A stretch of 64,000 bases of DNA from Vitis vinifera (taxonomy: Eukaryota > Streptophyta > Magnoliopsida > Vitales > Vitaceae), in contig NC_081822.1 in NCBI RefSeq assembly GCF_030704535.1, forward strand, positions 506,001-570,000, read 5' to 3'. Made by a program: the position numbers and the translations under genes. The notes under the pieces are model-generated. The model was given only the letters and a program-made list of their open reading frames with translations, searched no databases and was not told the origin of the DNA. Positions 1 through 11,136 of this stretch are shown one piece after another; the first letter of the stretch is position 1; each line of letters begins with the position of its first letter.

Positions 1-450
1 CAAAATTTTTTAATATGATCCATGAAAATATCTAAGTAATGAAAAAATAGGTACATTTAAAGAAGCTTGAAAGTCATTGAAAAAAAAAGGGAGAAAAATC
101 TATATTTCATGATAATTAAGAAAGAAAATAAATTAAAATAAAATATTTAATTTATACATATTTTTCCTTTCTTGGACTTCCCTTTTATTTTTGTTGCTTA
201 ATTTTCAAATAAAGGGGAGAAATCAAAATTCAGGGGACTGTTTCAATTATTATGATAACAGCTTTAATTTTTTAATCTCATTTTTATTAGGTTGTTCAAA
301 AATTAGCTATCATGGCAAATGCTTGGAAGTGATCACTCTCTTAGCATCTAGCAATTTTATCAACACACCATCTAACAAGCACTCCAACTACAATCACACA
401 ATCAAAAGCACTTCAAGAATTCTATTAGACATATAACCACCCCAATGTCT

Positions 451-770
451 TGAGTGTACCAAACTTATCATCTTTTATAAATTTAGACTCTAATAGTATG
501 TTAGACTACTAAACACTAAACTACAATTATACAATAAAAGTGCTTTAAGAGTGCATTTACGTATAATCTTAATACCTCAAATATATATCAAACTTTATCA
601 TCTTTTATAAATTTAGACTCTAATAGTATGTTAGACTACTAAACACTAAACTACAATTATACAATAAAAGTGCTTTAAGAGTGCATTTACGTATAACCTT
701 AATACCTCGAGTATATATCAAACTTATCATATTTTATAAATTTAAACTCCAATATGATCTTAGACCATAA
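451..770. repeat. Tandem repeat, unit about 130 bp, about 2.5 copies
   Basis: The block beginning AAACTTATCATCTTTTATAA near 461 recurs almost identically 130 bases later (tcttttataa at 471 and 601; atttagactctaatagtatg at 481 and 611). A third, more diverged partial copy starts near 720. Copies 1 and 2 differ by only a few bases, so the duplication looks recent. No coding potential. Confidence 0.9.
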
Positions 771-2019
771 ATTTAATTTAAAAGCACAGACTAATGGAGA
801 ATTACAATCCAAGCTAATTTTGGAAATACTTAATTTTATCATATTGCACATGGTGGGCAATGGCGAAAGGTTGAAAGAAAGAGGATAAAATAAAAGAGAT
901 GTATTTTAAGATGATTAAATTCAATTAGAATGGTAAATTTAGTGTTGGAATTTTTTATTTTTAAAATAAGAAAATAATAGTATTTTTTACATAAGATACT
1001 AACTCGGAACAAAATTACTATAGGTGCAAGATCCACTAGGCAAGTGTGAGATGTACTAGGTAAGCTGTCATTTTTTTTATTTTATGTTTCAATTTTAAGT
1101 TCTTAATCAATCCAATTCATTTATTTTATTTAGTGGATAAGCTCAACCTACCTAATTTTTACATGAATCATCCGAAAATGTATCAAAGTCAAATTTTAAT
1201 CTTGAAATGGTCTCCTATGGAATGGTGACTCCAATATAAAGGACAGGATTGTCGGCAAAAATATCTAATCAACAATTGAGATGATAGTTGAAAAAACACA
1301 AAAGTTCTCAAAGTATTTTATAATTTTTTATTATTTCTCTAAACATTTTATTATTAAAAATTCATGGAAAAATAACAGGAAAGTAAAAAATGGGAAAAAA
1401 AAATTAAAATCAAGAGATTATTTTTATACCATACTTCAAACTCATTTAACTTATTTTTACTTATTTTATATAAAAATTAAATAATTTAAAAATATTTAAC
1501 TTTTTAATTAATTTTAATTTTATTTGATTTTTTTATATTTTTTTATTATAAAACCAGGAGAAATCTATTTTCGTTATCATTCTTTTGTTTTTATTTAATA
1601 TTTTCTTAAACCCAAACATAACATCTAATTTTTACCAAAAAATCGTGGCAACTGCATCCATCCTATGCAATTTCAATTTGCATAAAACTCATTGCATGAA
1701 GTGGTGAGCTTTTTGAAGAAAATTAGTAAATTAGATATGAAAATTCTTAATAAACTTAAAAAATAGCTTTTCATTTAATCAAAATTCAATCTGTAGCAGG
1801 GTTTAGTCTCAACCCAATGACACTATTTTCTCTTGTAGTTATTTCTCACAAAAACCTATAAATGCCCATCTTGTCTTGCTTCCTCCTAACCTTTTCTTTT
1901 TTCTCCATCACACTTCTTCCTCTCTAGCTTTTGAAAATTGCGATGCATGGTGGGCACCGACCAAAAAAAGTAAGGCACACGCTCTGAATAAAAAAAATAA
2001 TCATAAAAGTATTTATTGG

Positions 2020-2023
<4 letters not shown>

Positions 2024-2058
<35 letters not shown>
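2024..2058. repeat. AT dinucleotide microsatellite
   Basis: Uninterrupted alternating AT for about 35 bases. Confidence 0.95.
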
Positions 2059-2061
<3 letters not shown>

Positions 2062-3587
2062 TTTATTTAACTTATTTTTTCCAGATATAAAAGTTTTTAA
2101 TTAATTTTAATTATATTTTATTTTATTTTTCACATAAACTAAATATGAAAAAAAAAAATATTTTTTATTTTTTCTTCTATTATTATTTATTACCTTTTGA
2201 AAACCAAACATAATTTAAATGAATAAGATCAAGCTAATTAAATAAATCATAAAAAATATAATAAAATATTCAATCTCCAACTAAAAATCTATAAAATTTG
2301 GCCACATCATAAAATAGTGAATGTGATATGAATCTAGTTAGAATGGGTAGCCAAAAAGAAGATATGGGATCTTCAAAATGTTAAACAAGTCAACAACCAA
2401 GATTATCATTGACAACTTACAATTGTAACTGTTTTTGAAAATAATTTTGAAAGATAGTTTTTGATAATAATTTTTTAAAATTGTTATATGATTTTTATAG
2501 AACAAAAGTATATTTGAAAACCTAAAATATTTTTAACCTATTTTTAAATATGTTTTAAAAATAATTTTTATATCTAATGTTTTATTTTTAATTATTCTAT
2601 ATGTTTGTATAATTATTTCTTAAAATATTTCTAAAAAATCTAATAAAAACAATAGAAGACAATTAAAAGATATTACCTAAAAATATAATATTTTATAATC
2701 TTAAAAACAGAAAATAAAAATAGTTTTTGATTATCAAACTTTATTTCTGTTTTTTTTATTCTGGAGAAAAGAAATTTGTTATAAAAAACAGTTCTCAAAT
2801 GGTCCATATTCGTGCTAGATAGCTGAATTAATGGGGTACTGTAAGTTCTAGGCTTGGTGACTGGCAGACCCAGCCCAGACCAAGCAAGCCTAAACATGCT
2901 CCCGTCCCAGCGGCCCAGCCCATACGGCCTGACCCATTTATTTATTTTTTATTATTATTTGGGTTTGGTACCACAATCAATGTCAGTGGATAGAGTCAGA
3001 GATGGCGACTTTTGTTTTAAGACGTTTGAGTCTTTGTGTGATTAGCTCACCCATGACGCCATTGATTCATCACACCACGTCGGCGTGTAGTTGACCGACT
3101 TGTTTTTTAGCTTCAAACTTTAATTTACGTGCTGGATAAATATATTGTACCCGTTTTATTTCATGCCAAGATTTTGATAATGGTACCAACTATTAAGATG
3201 GAAATGCAATTTTTAAAAACATAAGATTAATCCATGCTTTTTATACAAGACAAAGAGTTAGCATGTGTAGAAGTACCTTTTTTTTTTTTTTTTTTTAATT
3301 TTTAAAAACAAAAATATAAAATATATATATTCAAATAAGCGTCGAGAGTCTATTTAGTAATAGTTTTGAAAAAGCATTTTAAATGTTTAAAAGAAGCACA
3401 ATATATAGATTTGAAATACTTCTATCTGTGGTCAGTGGTTCTAGAAGGGTGCCGCTAGGGTTACAGTTTAGAATCAACCAGATTATCACGACGTTTAAAA
3501 TTCTGCGTCATGGCCTACATCCATTATATGAATAAAAGGGGTTGAAGCGGTGGGGAGGAGGAAGAGAAGCCGTGGGTTGATTTGATA

Positions 3588-6120
3588 ATGGCGGAGAAGG
3601 GCAGAGTGTGTGTGACAGGCGCAGGAGGGTACATTGCTTCATGGGTCGTTAAGCTTCTTCTCTCCAAGGGCTACATTGTCCATGGAACTGTTAGAGATCC
3701 CAGTAACCTTCTCTTCTTTTCACCCCTTTATTCTCTGTTTTGATTTTCAAGGAAAATAGACACTCTCAATCTAATTTTCTTAGATTTCTCTCTTCTGGGT
3801 AATATTTATGTTGAGCTCATTTCATTGGAAAAAATTTCGCCTCTGATTTTTTTCATTTGGTTTCCCTTTTGGGGTTCTGATTTCCGATGTTCTCAACCCC
3901 AGTATTGCTTGAATGGCTGATTTAGGGAGTATTCGATTATTCATTAGTGCTTTATCTACTCGTCACAAGGTTCTTCCATTTCTGGGGAACTTTTAGTTTT
4001 CCATTTCCTGTTCCGAAGTTGTTTCCGCTGTTTACGAATGCTATTATGATTCCTGTCAAGGGGAAAAATCGGCATTTCCAAAATATAATAAAGTGATTTT
4101 ATTCCCATGGGTCAAGCAATGCACCCTAATGATATATAGACAGAACAAAGCTTATGTTTAAGACAGATCTGTTCATACCAAAAAGAAATTTATTTCTTTG
4201 TTCAAAATTTTTTAAGGGGATTCATGTAAATTCGTTGAAAATGTCCTGCAGGTGATGAAAAGAATGCTCATTTGAAGAAACTTGAGAAAGCATCTGAGAA
4301 CCTGAAACTCTTTAAGGCAGACTTGCTGGAGTACGGAGCTCTTTGTTCTGCCTTTGAAGGATGTGATGGAGTGTTCCATACTGCCAGTCCCGTCCCCCCT
4401 ACAACTGTAGCAAATCCCGAGGCAAGCATATACTTCACTCTGACTTGTTCAATAGAATTACATGGACTTGGTGATTCCATTCTCGGTGAAACTCGTACAT
4501 CTATACCCAAGAGTTGATGGCATTTTCCAGTGGGTCCCATCCAAGATAATTCTCAAAGAAAATAACCAAGGCAATTGAAGAATGCTGACCTTGTACAGTT
4601 GCTATAAATTCACTATGTAAGCATAACCTAGGTTCTTTATTTTCTGTCGCATTTTCAAATAGTTCTTTTGCAGGTAGAATTAATGGAGCCTGCTGTGAAG
4701 GGCACTCTTAATGTACTTAAGGCATGTGCTGAAGCAAAAGTTAAACGGGTTGTTGTTGTGTCCTCTGGAGCTTCTGTTATCATGAATCCTAGGTGGCCCA
4801 AGGGTAAAGTAATGGACGAGACTTGCTGGTCTGATAAAGAATATTGCCGGGCAACTAAGGTAGCCTGTTGAAAATTCAACCATACGTTGACAGCATAGTT
4901 TTGAAAAATACACTGGTTTCAATACACTGATATTGTTATTACTAAACAAGCAATTTTAAAGTTGTGCTCCTACAAAAAGTTTGTACATCTATGCTGAGTG
5001 CCAAATTCTATGTTTGTGCCAGAATTGGTATTGTCTTTCTAAAACAGAAGCAGAAAGTGTGGCCTTTGAGTATGCGAAAACAAGTGGGCTTGATGTTGTG
5101 ACGGTTTGCCCTACCCTCGTTCTAGGGCCAATCCTGCAGTCCACTATCAATGCAAGTAGTTTGGTCCTCATTAAAATTTTGAAAGGTACTGTACTCACAC
5201 TTTACCTAATTTACTAATGATGGACCTAGCAAGGCAAGGGTATTCCAAAGTCTATGTATAACATTTTTAGACTCAATTCTCTTCCCATGTGGAAACTTAG
5301 TCGGGATGTAGCATGGATGCATTATCCCAGTATCCACCCCCTAATTTTGAGGACAACTGCCCAATTCTCCAGCGTATTTTCATTTCTACTTGAGTAAGGC
5401 CTTGTTTCTGCTTATGGCATAAGATTCCGTGCCACTCTTTTGTTAAGTAATTTTTTCACAGTTTCAACTCCCATTGAATAAGCTCCCAAGACATTCTGGT
5501 CTAGGCTATTCCTCTTAAACATGGTTCATTGAGGCTATTGCTTTTCTCATTTGTGAACGGTATTACCTCTTATTCGAGCATGCAGAAGGATACGAGACAC
5601 TGGAAAACAAGTTTCGGATGATTGTAGATGTACGCGATGTTGCTGATGCTCTACTTATCACATATGAGAAGCCTGAAGCTGAAGGAAGATACATATGCAC
5701 AGCACACATGATCAAGGCGCGGGATTTGGTGGAGAAGCTAAGGAGCATTTATCCCAACTACAATTATCCGAAGAAGTAAGTTTCTTATTCCATGATGATT
5801 TTCTTTTTCCTCTTTTTATGGTGGTGGTGATTGGGAGAACTTCTTTGCATTGAAAAGATGTTTACTACCATCCTATTCCAAATTTTAGCTCCTTAACTCT
5901 TACTCGGATTCCCTTGATAAGAATATTAAGACGTGTTATCCTCCTTTCTAAGAAGTATACTCATTTATGCTGCTTTTGTACTGGCAGTTTTACAGAGGTA
6001 GAGGAAGTGGAAAATCTGAGCTCAGAGAAACTGCAGAAGTTGGGATGGAGTTACAGGCCCCTGGAAGAATCCCTAGTCGACTCCATCAAAAGCTACAAGG
6101 AGGCTGGCATCTTGGATTAG
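3588..6120 (+). CDS. CCR-like NADP-dependent reductase, array gene A
   Basis: Extended short-chain dehydrogenase of the cinnamoyl-CoA-reductase-like/dihydroflavonol-reductase group, expected to be cytosolic and to reduce an aldehyde, ketone or CoA ester with NADPH. Six coding exons: 3588-3702, 4252-4421, 4674-4859, 5023-5185, 5586-5775, 5988-6120 (957 nt, 318 aa; about the family length). Visible motifs: nucleotide-binding TGAGGYIA at residues 10-17, an R-x5-K pair (R36, K42) of the type linked to NADP(H) preference, serine region VVVVSSG near 122-127, and catalytic Y160/K164 in NWYCLSK. True CCRs have NWYCYGK, so lignin CCR activity is doubtful. The start lies in a context (tttgataATGGCGGAGAAGGGC) nearly identical in gene C. 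Intron 2 begins with GC (GAG|GCAAGC) rather than GT; the acceptor is normal. Substrate cannot be read from sequence. Confidence 0.92.
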
Positions 6121-6919
6121 AAATAATTGACAGAAGGCCTTCTGGCTTAGGCAATATCGATGATTCCCAACTATTCTTGCCTAGGAATTCCCCTTTACAT
6201 TGCAGTTCTGGATCATAGATACTAGTAGTACTGTTCTGTTGTTTATCTTATTGCCCACTTGATATTATATAAAAATTGTAACCTTGGAAAGGAGGTGAAG
6301 ATGGTGGATTTTGATGGTTTGGACCTTTGCTTTTGCTTGCCAGGCTTATCATATCTTGTCTCGTTCAATGCTTACATCAATTGCTTGTGAAGAAGATGGA
6401 ATATAATTGGCTAGTAGGCACAACTTGCAGGATTTCCCTTGGCTCTTTTGTGGAAGCCACTGATGTAGAACTATTTGTTGGATTAGACTACATGATTAAG
6501 GAATCCAAAACCGATATACCCCTTTTATTCCGATAGAGAAGCATTCATCATAATGATTTGACGCTACCCAACACCAAATGAATAGGTAAAAACCCAATTT
6601 ATCCTTTGTTGAACGAAGTGATGACTGATGAGAAGGGTATTCATATCTAAACCAAAACAAGAAAAAATATCTGCTTGTTTGAGAATGAAAGAGTTGTCAT
6701 TCTCCTGGTATAAATGAGGTCCCCCATTTTTCCTTGACATCAGAGTGGGCAGGGGGGACACATTATCTATCAACCAGCTCATCCAAAATACAGATGAGAA
6801 AACCCCAAAGTAAGGGAAACATGGTCCTTAATAACTCCATATCTGTTTTCATTTTATTAGGTTAGAATTTAGGGTTATTTTATTAAAAGGGTTTTTGAAA
6901 ACTCAAATTTTGAAATTTA

Positions 6920-8521
6920 GGGTTTGTTTGGTTGTTGTTTTTAAAAACAGTTTTTGAGAATAGTTTTTGGTATTTTCAGACACACAATTGTGTTTGGGAA
7001 CTTGATTCTGGAAAACGGTTTTTGTTTTTAGAAAAAAAAAAAAACAAAAACATGTTTGGTTGAGTTAATAAAAAAAGTTTTTTCAGAACAAGTAAAATAA
7101 AAAACATATTTTTTTCTTCAATTAACTTGATATCGTGAGCATATAAATAATTTTCAAATTCACATTTTATTAAAATTAAAAAATTATTCTCAAATTTATT
7201 TACACCAATTATAATTTTTGTTAACTTTTAGTAGATAAATATGAACATGGAATATGATATAGATAAATAAGGTAAAAAATTAATAAAATAAAAAATAATT
7301 CAAATATAAATATATTTTTTTATACCATTTAAAAATAATTATTGATTTCCTAATGCAATTTAAAATATTATAAGATAAAAAAATTACATAAAATAATAAA
7401 TTAAAAATGATTCAAATGTAAATATAATTTATTTACCATATAAACACATGTCAGAAGATCAACATATAAATGTATCTTATACAAATCATGGTATTATTTA
7501 TTAAATATGATATTGCATATAAATTACCAAATATTAAATTTGATGTTGCATATAAATTATAAAATTTACAAGTTTTTTTTTATAATGTATAAATTATCAA
7601 TTACTAAATATTAATTTACCAAATATTAAATCTGATGCTACATATAAATTACCAAATATAATTTTACCAAATATTAAATTTGATGTTGCATTATAAATTA
7701 TAAAATTACAAGTTTACCAAATATGATTCTCCCTATTCCAACAACCACTAGTAAATCCCTAAACCCAAAGGTTTCTTTCAAATCCCAATCATAGTCGAGG
7801 GTCATCGAAGCTGGAGAAAGAATGTCTAGTCCCAGTGTCGGCGACGATGAGTCACCATCCACTAGCATTGAAGCTCTTATGGTTCGTCAATTGTAGTGAG
7901 GTAAGGGAGGAGCCCTTATCCCCTAATCTCTCATCTTAATAGACTTCCAAGGAGGTAACAATTGTGTTAAACGGGAGAAATTAGGATTTGAGAATCTCAT
8001 AATCGAATTCATCGTACTTAACATCGGACTTGGCACGGTCAGTGTCAAGGCGGGTAGGACTCGACCGAATCGTACCGGACTAGGCCGATATTTTGAATCC
8101 TATCACCACTGTTTTCCACCCTGCTGCCAAGCACTGTCGCTCACGGCATTTCCACCTGTAGCCTTGCCCTTCAAAGCAAAAGCACGGTCGTCAACGCCTT
8201 TCACACCCAAAACCATTCACTCACGCCAAGACCACCATAGTCAACCAACATGATTGTCATCTTCATTCTCCGTGACCTTCATTTCTTGCTGTTGAAAGAG
8301 AAACCACGTGTAGGGAAACACAAAAAACAGGAGAAGAAAACACGAAAAACAACTCTTCCTTTAATAGTGAAAAAAATAATCAAAACAACTTTTCTTTGTT
8401 CTCTTAAAAGAGGCTTTTCAACAACATGGAAAACACCAAAAACAAAAATCACCCCCTTTCCCAAACATGTTTTCAGTGTTTTTTTATTTTCCATAATAGA
8501 AAACAGGAACCAAACAGACCC
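6920..8521. mobile_element. Non-autonomous PIF/Harbinger-like DNA element
   Basis: The left end GGGTTTGTTTGGTTGTTGTTTT (6920-) and the reverse complement of the right end (about 8500-8521, ending CCAAACAGACCC) match at about 18 of 22 positions, giving terminal inverted repeats. Both ends are flanked by TTA (6917-6919 and 8522-8524), the 3-bp target duplication typical of PIF/Harbinger/Tourist elements. I see no transposase. The interior is AT-rich to about 7730 and includes diverged repeats of a unit with AAATATTAAATTTGATGTTGCAT (7500-7700). A distinctly less AT-rich stretch (7740-8280) may be captured host DNA. Confidence 0.65.
7490..7700. repeat. Short diverged direct repeats inside the TIR element
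   Basis: Several copies of a 35-65-bp unit resembling accaaatattaaatttgatg followed by ttgcatataaatta, some extended with ataaaattacaag, are arranged head to tail with substitutions and small indels. Confidence 0.7.
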
Positions 8522-8894
8522 TTAACTTGTTACATTTTTTTTACTTCATTTAAACAAAAATATTTTTATTATTTTCTTGTAAAAATTACTTTTTTAAAAA
8601 AAAAACCTACATATAAATGCTTAGAATAAAAACTGATATTTAATTCAAAAATAATTACTTTTCTTAAAAAAAATATAAAAATTATTAAATTCACAATTTA
8701 AAAATTATCTCATCGTTTCTAACAAAATATTTTTAGAATATTAAGTGGTTATTTTATTGTTGCTCGGCAATTTTTATGAGCATGACCTGGAACTTTGACT
8801 CTTCTGATGAGAAAGTGACAAGTAGACTAGCATATATGGCACCACCACTGATCAAAGCCCCAAGCCAACTGGTTCTTGTGCGTTTCTGAGAAAG

Positions 8895-11136
8895 ATGGAA
8901 GGGAAGGCAGAGAAGGAGAGAGTGTGCGTGACTGGTGCAGGAGGGTATATAGCTTCGTGGGTCGTCAAGTTTCTCCTCTCAAAGGGTTATATTGTTCATG
9001 GAACGGTCAGAGACCCAAGTAATATCCTCTGTTCTCCCTTTCATTTCTGTACTTTTTTTTTTTTTTTTTTTTGGAAAATAAGTCTTTACCATCATTTTTA
9101 TTACTTCGGAGCTCTTCCTATTTTGATTACATATTCTATTGGCCAAAAACTGTGTAGTTTTTCTGAAAATTTTCCTTCTATTCCTATTAAAACTCTCTTT
9201 TCAGGTGATGAAAAGAACAGCCATCTAAAGAAATTGGAGAAGGCTTTGGAAAATCTTCAACTTTTTAAGACAGATTTGCTGGACTATGAAGGCCTTTGCG
9301 CTGCCTTTGCTGGATGCTCTGGGGTTTTCCATGTTGCCAGCCCAGTCCCTATTGGCCCAATATCTAACCCTGAGGTAAGATCTATGGATACAAGACAAAA
9401 GAAAAAACTCTAGTTTCTCCTTGGAATATGCAATTCTCATTGTTTCATACTCTCTTTAATTATCTGCCTTTAATTTGTTGCATGATCTCCATGTTAACTT
9501 CTTCAATTTTACATTTCTCATTGTTTATTCATTCATTCATTTATTTGCTTCCCCAATTCACCAAGTCAACCATAATTCAATTTCCTTTGTTCATTTGTTT
9601 ATATGGGGTCTTATGTGTTAAAGAATTTTACCCAGGTGGAACTGATTGAACCAGCTGTAGTGGGCACGCGTAATGTCTTAAGCGCATGTGAGAAGGCCAA
9701 AGTGAAGAAAGTTGTGGTTGTTTCATCCGCTGGTGCTGTCGCCATGACCCCCAACAGGCCTAAGGATCGGCCCATGGACGAAGAATGTTGGTCTGACCTT
9801 GAATATTGCAAGGCAACTCAGGTAACCATTCACATGAAACTTTTGCTTCTGTTATTGAAATTGTGCTCTCTCTTCTTTTATTCAATACAATGCATAAATA
9901 AACTTAATTTTACAAATGTTGTATGTTTATTTATATATTTTTCTTCAAGGATTTTGTGGTAAAGTTGATATTACAATATGAATGGCAGAATTATTATTGC
10001 CTTGCCAAAACAATAGCAGAGAGTGAAGCCCTGGAGCATACAAAGAAAAGCGAGCTCAACATTGTAACAGTTTGTCCATCCTTTGTATTCGGGCCAATGC
10101 TGCAATCCACAATGAATGGCAGCTGCTTGCTTCTCCTATCATTTATGAAAGGTTCTTTTTCATACTAAATCCATCTCTTTTAGGCATACGCTACTTGTTC
10201 TGTAACTTAAGAATAGAAAAAGACCGATGCTATTGGCCGATGGGGCTTGATCCAACGCCCAAGATGCAGATGGTATTGGCCCAACTACACAGTTTATATC
10301 TATGTTGTGGGAAAAATCCCAGGGGGATGTAGTGCAAACAAAAATTGAGAACATTGCATTGAGGTAGGCTAGTGGATGGAAACGGATAGATGTTTATGAT
10401 CTGCTATGGAAATTGGGTCTTGGGATAACCATCTCTGTCAAAGTTGGTGAGATTGTTTAACTTTGTTGCCCCAGAGCTGGTCATCATGGCTGTTGAGTCT
10501 CGTGTTAGTCTTGTAGCAGAGTCGGAGTTTGAGTCTGTATCCCTTGTAGAGTGTTTTGACCATTCAGTATCTTTTTCTACTCATGGATGTGCATCGACCA
10601 TTACAGTGACTTGACCTTTTGCTTGAGCATGTATTTGTGTCCTGTGCTAGGCATATGTTAGACTTTCAATAAACATCTTATTTTTGGTAACTCTTCTATT
10701 TATTTTCCTTGGTTTCGATTTTCAGATGGTGGCGAATCAGTGAAAAATATTGTTTATCCTGTTGTTGATGTGCGCGATGTGGCTGAATCAATTCTGCTGG
10801 CATATGAGAACCCTAATGCAGTGGGAAGATACATATGCTCAGCACACTCAATCCAAGCTCAAGCTTTAGCAGAGAAGTTGAAGGGCATGTATCCCAACTA
10901 CAACTACCCTAAAAGGTAAGTTCAACTCCATTTGACTAAGGCCTTACCTTAGAATCATGAAAAATACTAGTGAGAAAAATGGTGTCTGTACTTGCAGTTA
11001 CATTGAAGATGAGAAGGATGTTGAGTTAAGTTCAGAGAAGTTGCAGAGGCTGGGGTGGAAGTATAGGCCGTTGGAAGAGACACTTGTGGATGCAGTTAGA
11101 AACTATGAAGAGAATGGCTTCTTGGTTGAACACTAG
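8895..11136 (+). CDS. CCR-like NADP-dependent reductase, array gene B
   Basis: Second intact member of the array and a different subtype from A and C. Six coding exons: 8895-9018, 9205-9374, 9636-9821, 9989-10151, 10726-10915, 10998-11136 (972 nt, 323 aa). The middle exons have the same sizes and phases as gene A (170, 186, 163, 190 nt), showing common descent. Motifs: TGAGGYIA at residues 13-20, R39-x5-K45, serine region VVVVSSAGA, and catalytic Y163/K167 in NYYCLAK. Where CCRs carry a substrate-binding His before the helix ending ILKYL, this protein has Leu, and the following Lys is Ser, so a different substrate is likely. Intron 2 has a normal GT donor. Intron 1 (9019-9204, 186 nt) has no in-frame stop and is a multiple of three, so retention would insert 62 residues. 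Confidence 0.92.

Larger units (their letters stand above)
1..3587. other. AT-rich intergenic DNA upstream of the reductase array
   Basis: I see no convincing gene here; the short open frames have no recognisable motif and low-complexity composition. It contains a 130-bp tandem repeat (about 451-770), an AT dinucleotide run (about 2024-2058) and AT-rich stretches near 1290-1620 and 2050-2215 that end in an ACCAAACATAA-like motif also seen elsewhere in the window. About 2820-3110 is less AT-rich. The last 150 bases are similar to the region just upstream of gene C and form the presumed promoter/5'UTR of gene A. Confidence 0.7.
6121..8894. other. Spacer between reductases A and B, with a TIR element
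   Basis: 6121 to about 6860 is the 3'UTR and downstream flank of gene A and aligns with the flank of gene C (18080-18660). About 6890-8730 has no counterpart in the C-D spacer and contains a Harbinger-like element (6920-8521). About 8740-8894 is the proximal promoter of gene B, clearly similar to that of D (around 18710-18852), including shared blocks such as GAGCATGAC and GACTCTTCTG. Confidence 0.75.

Noticed and set aside
8250-8629. Lys-rich frames at the end of the Harbinger-like element
   Set aside because: Low-complexity translation of A-rich sequence; no conserved motif on either strand.
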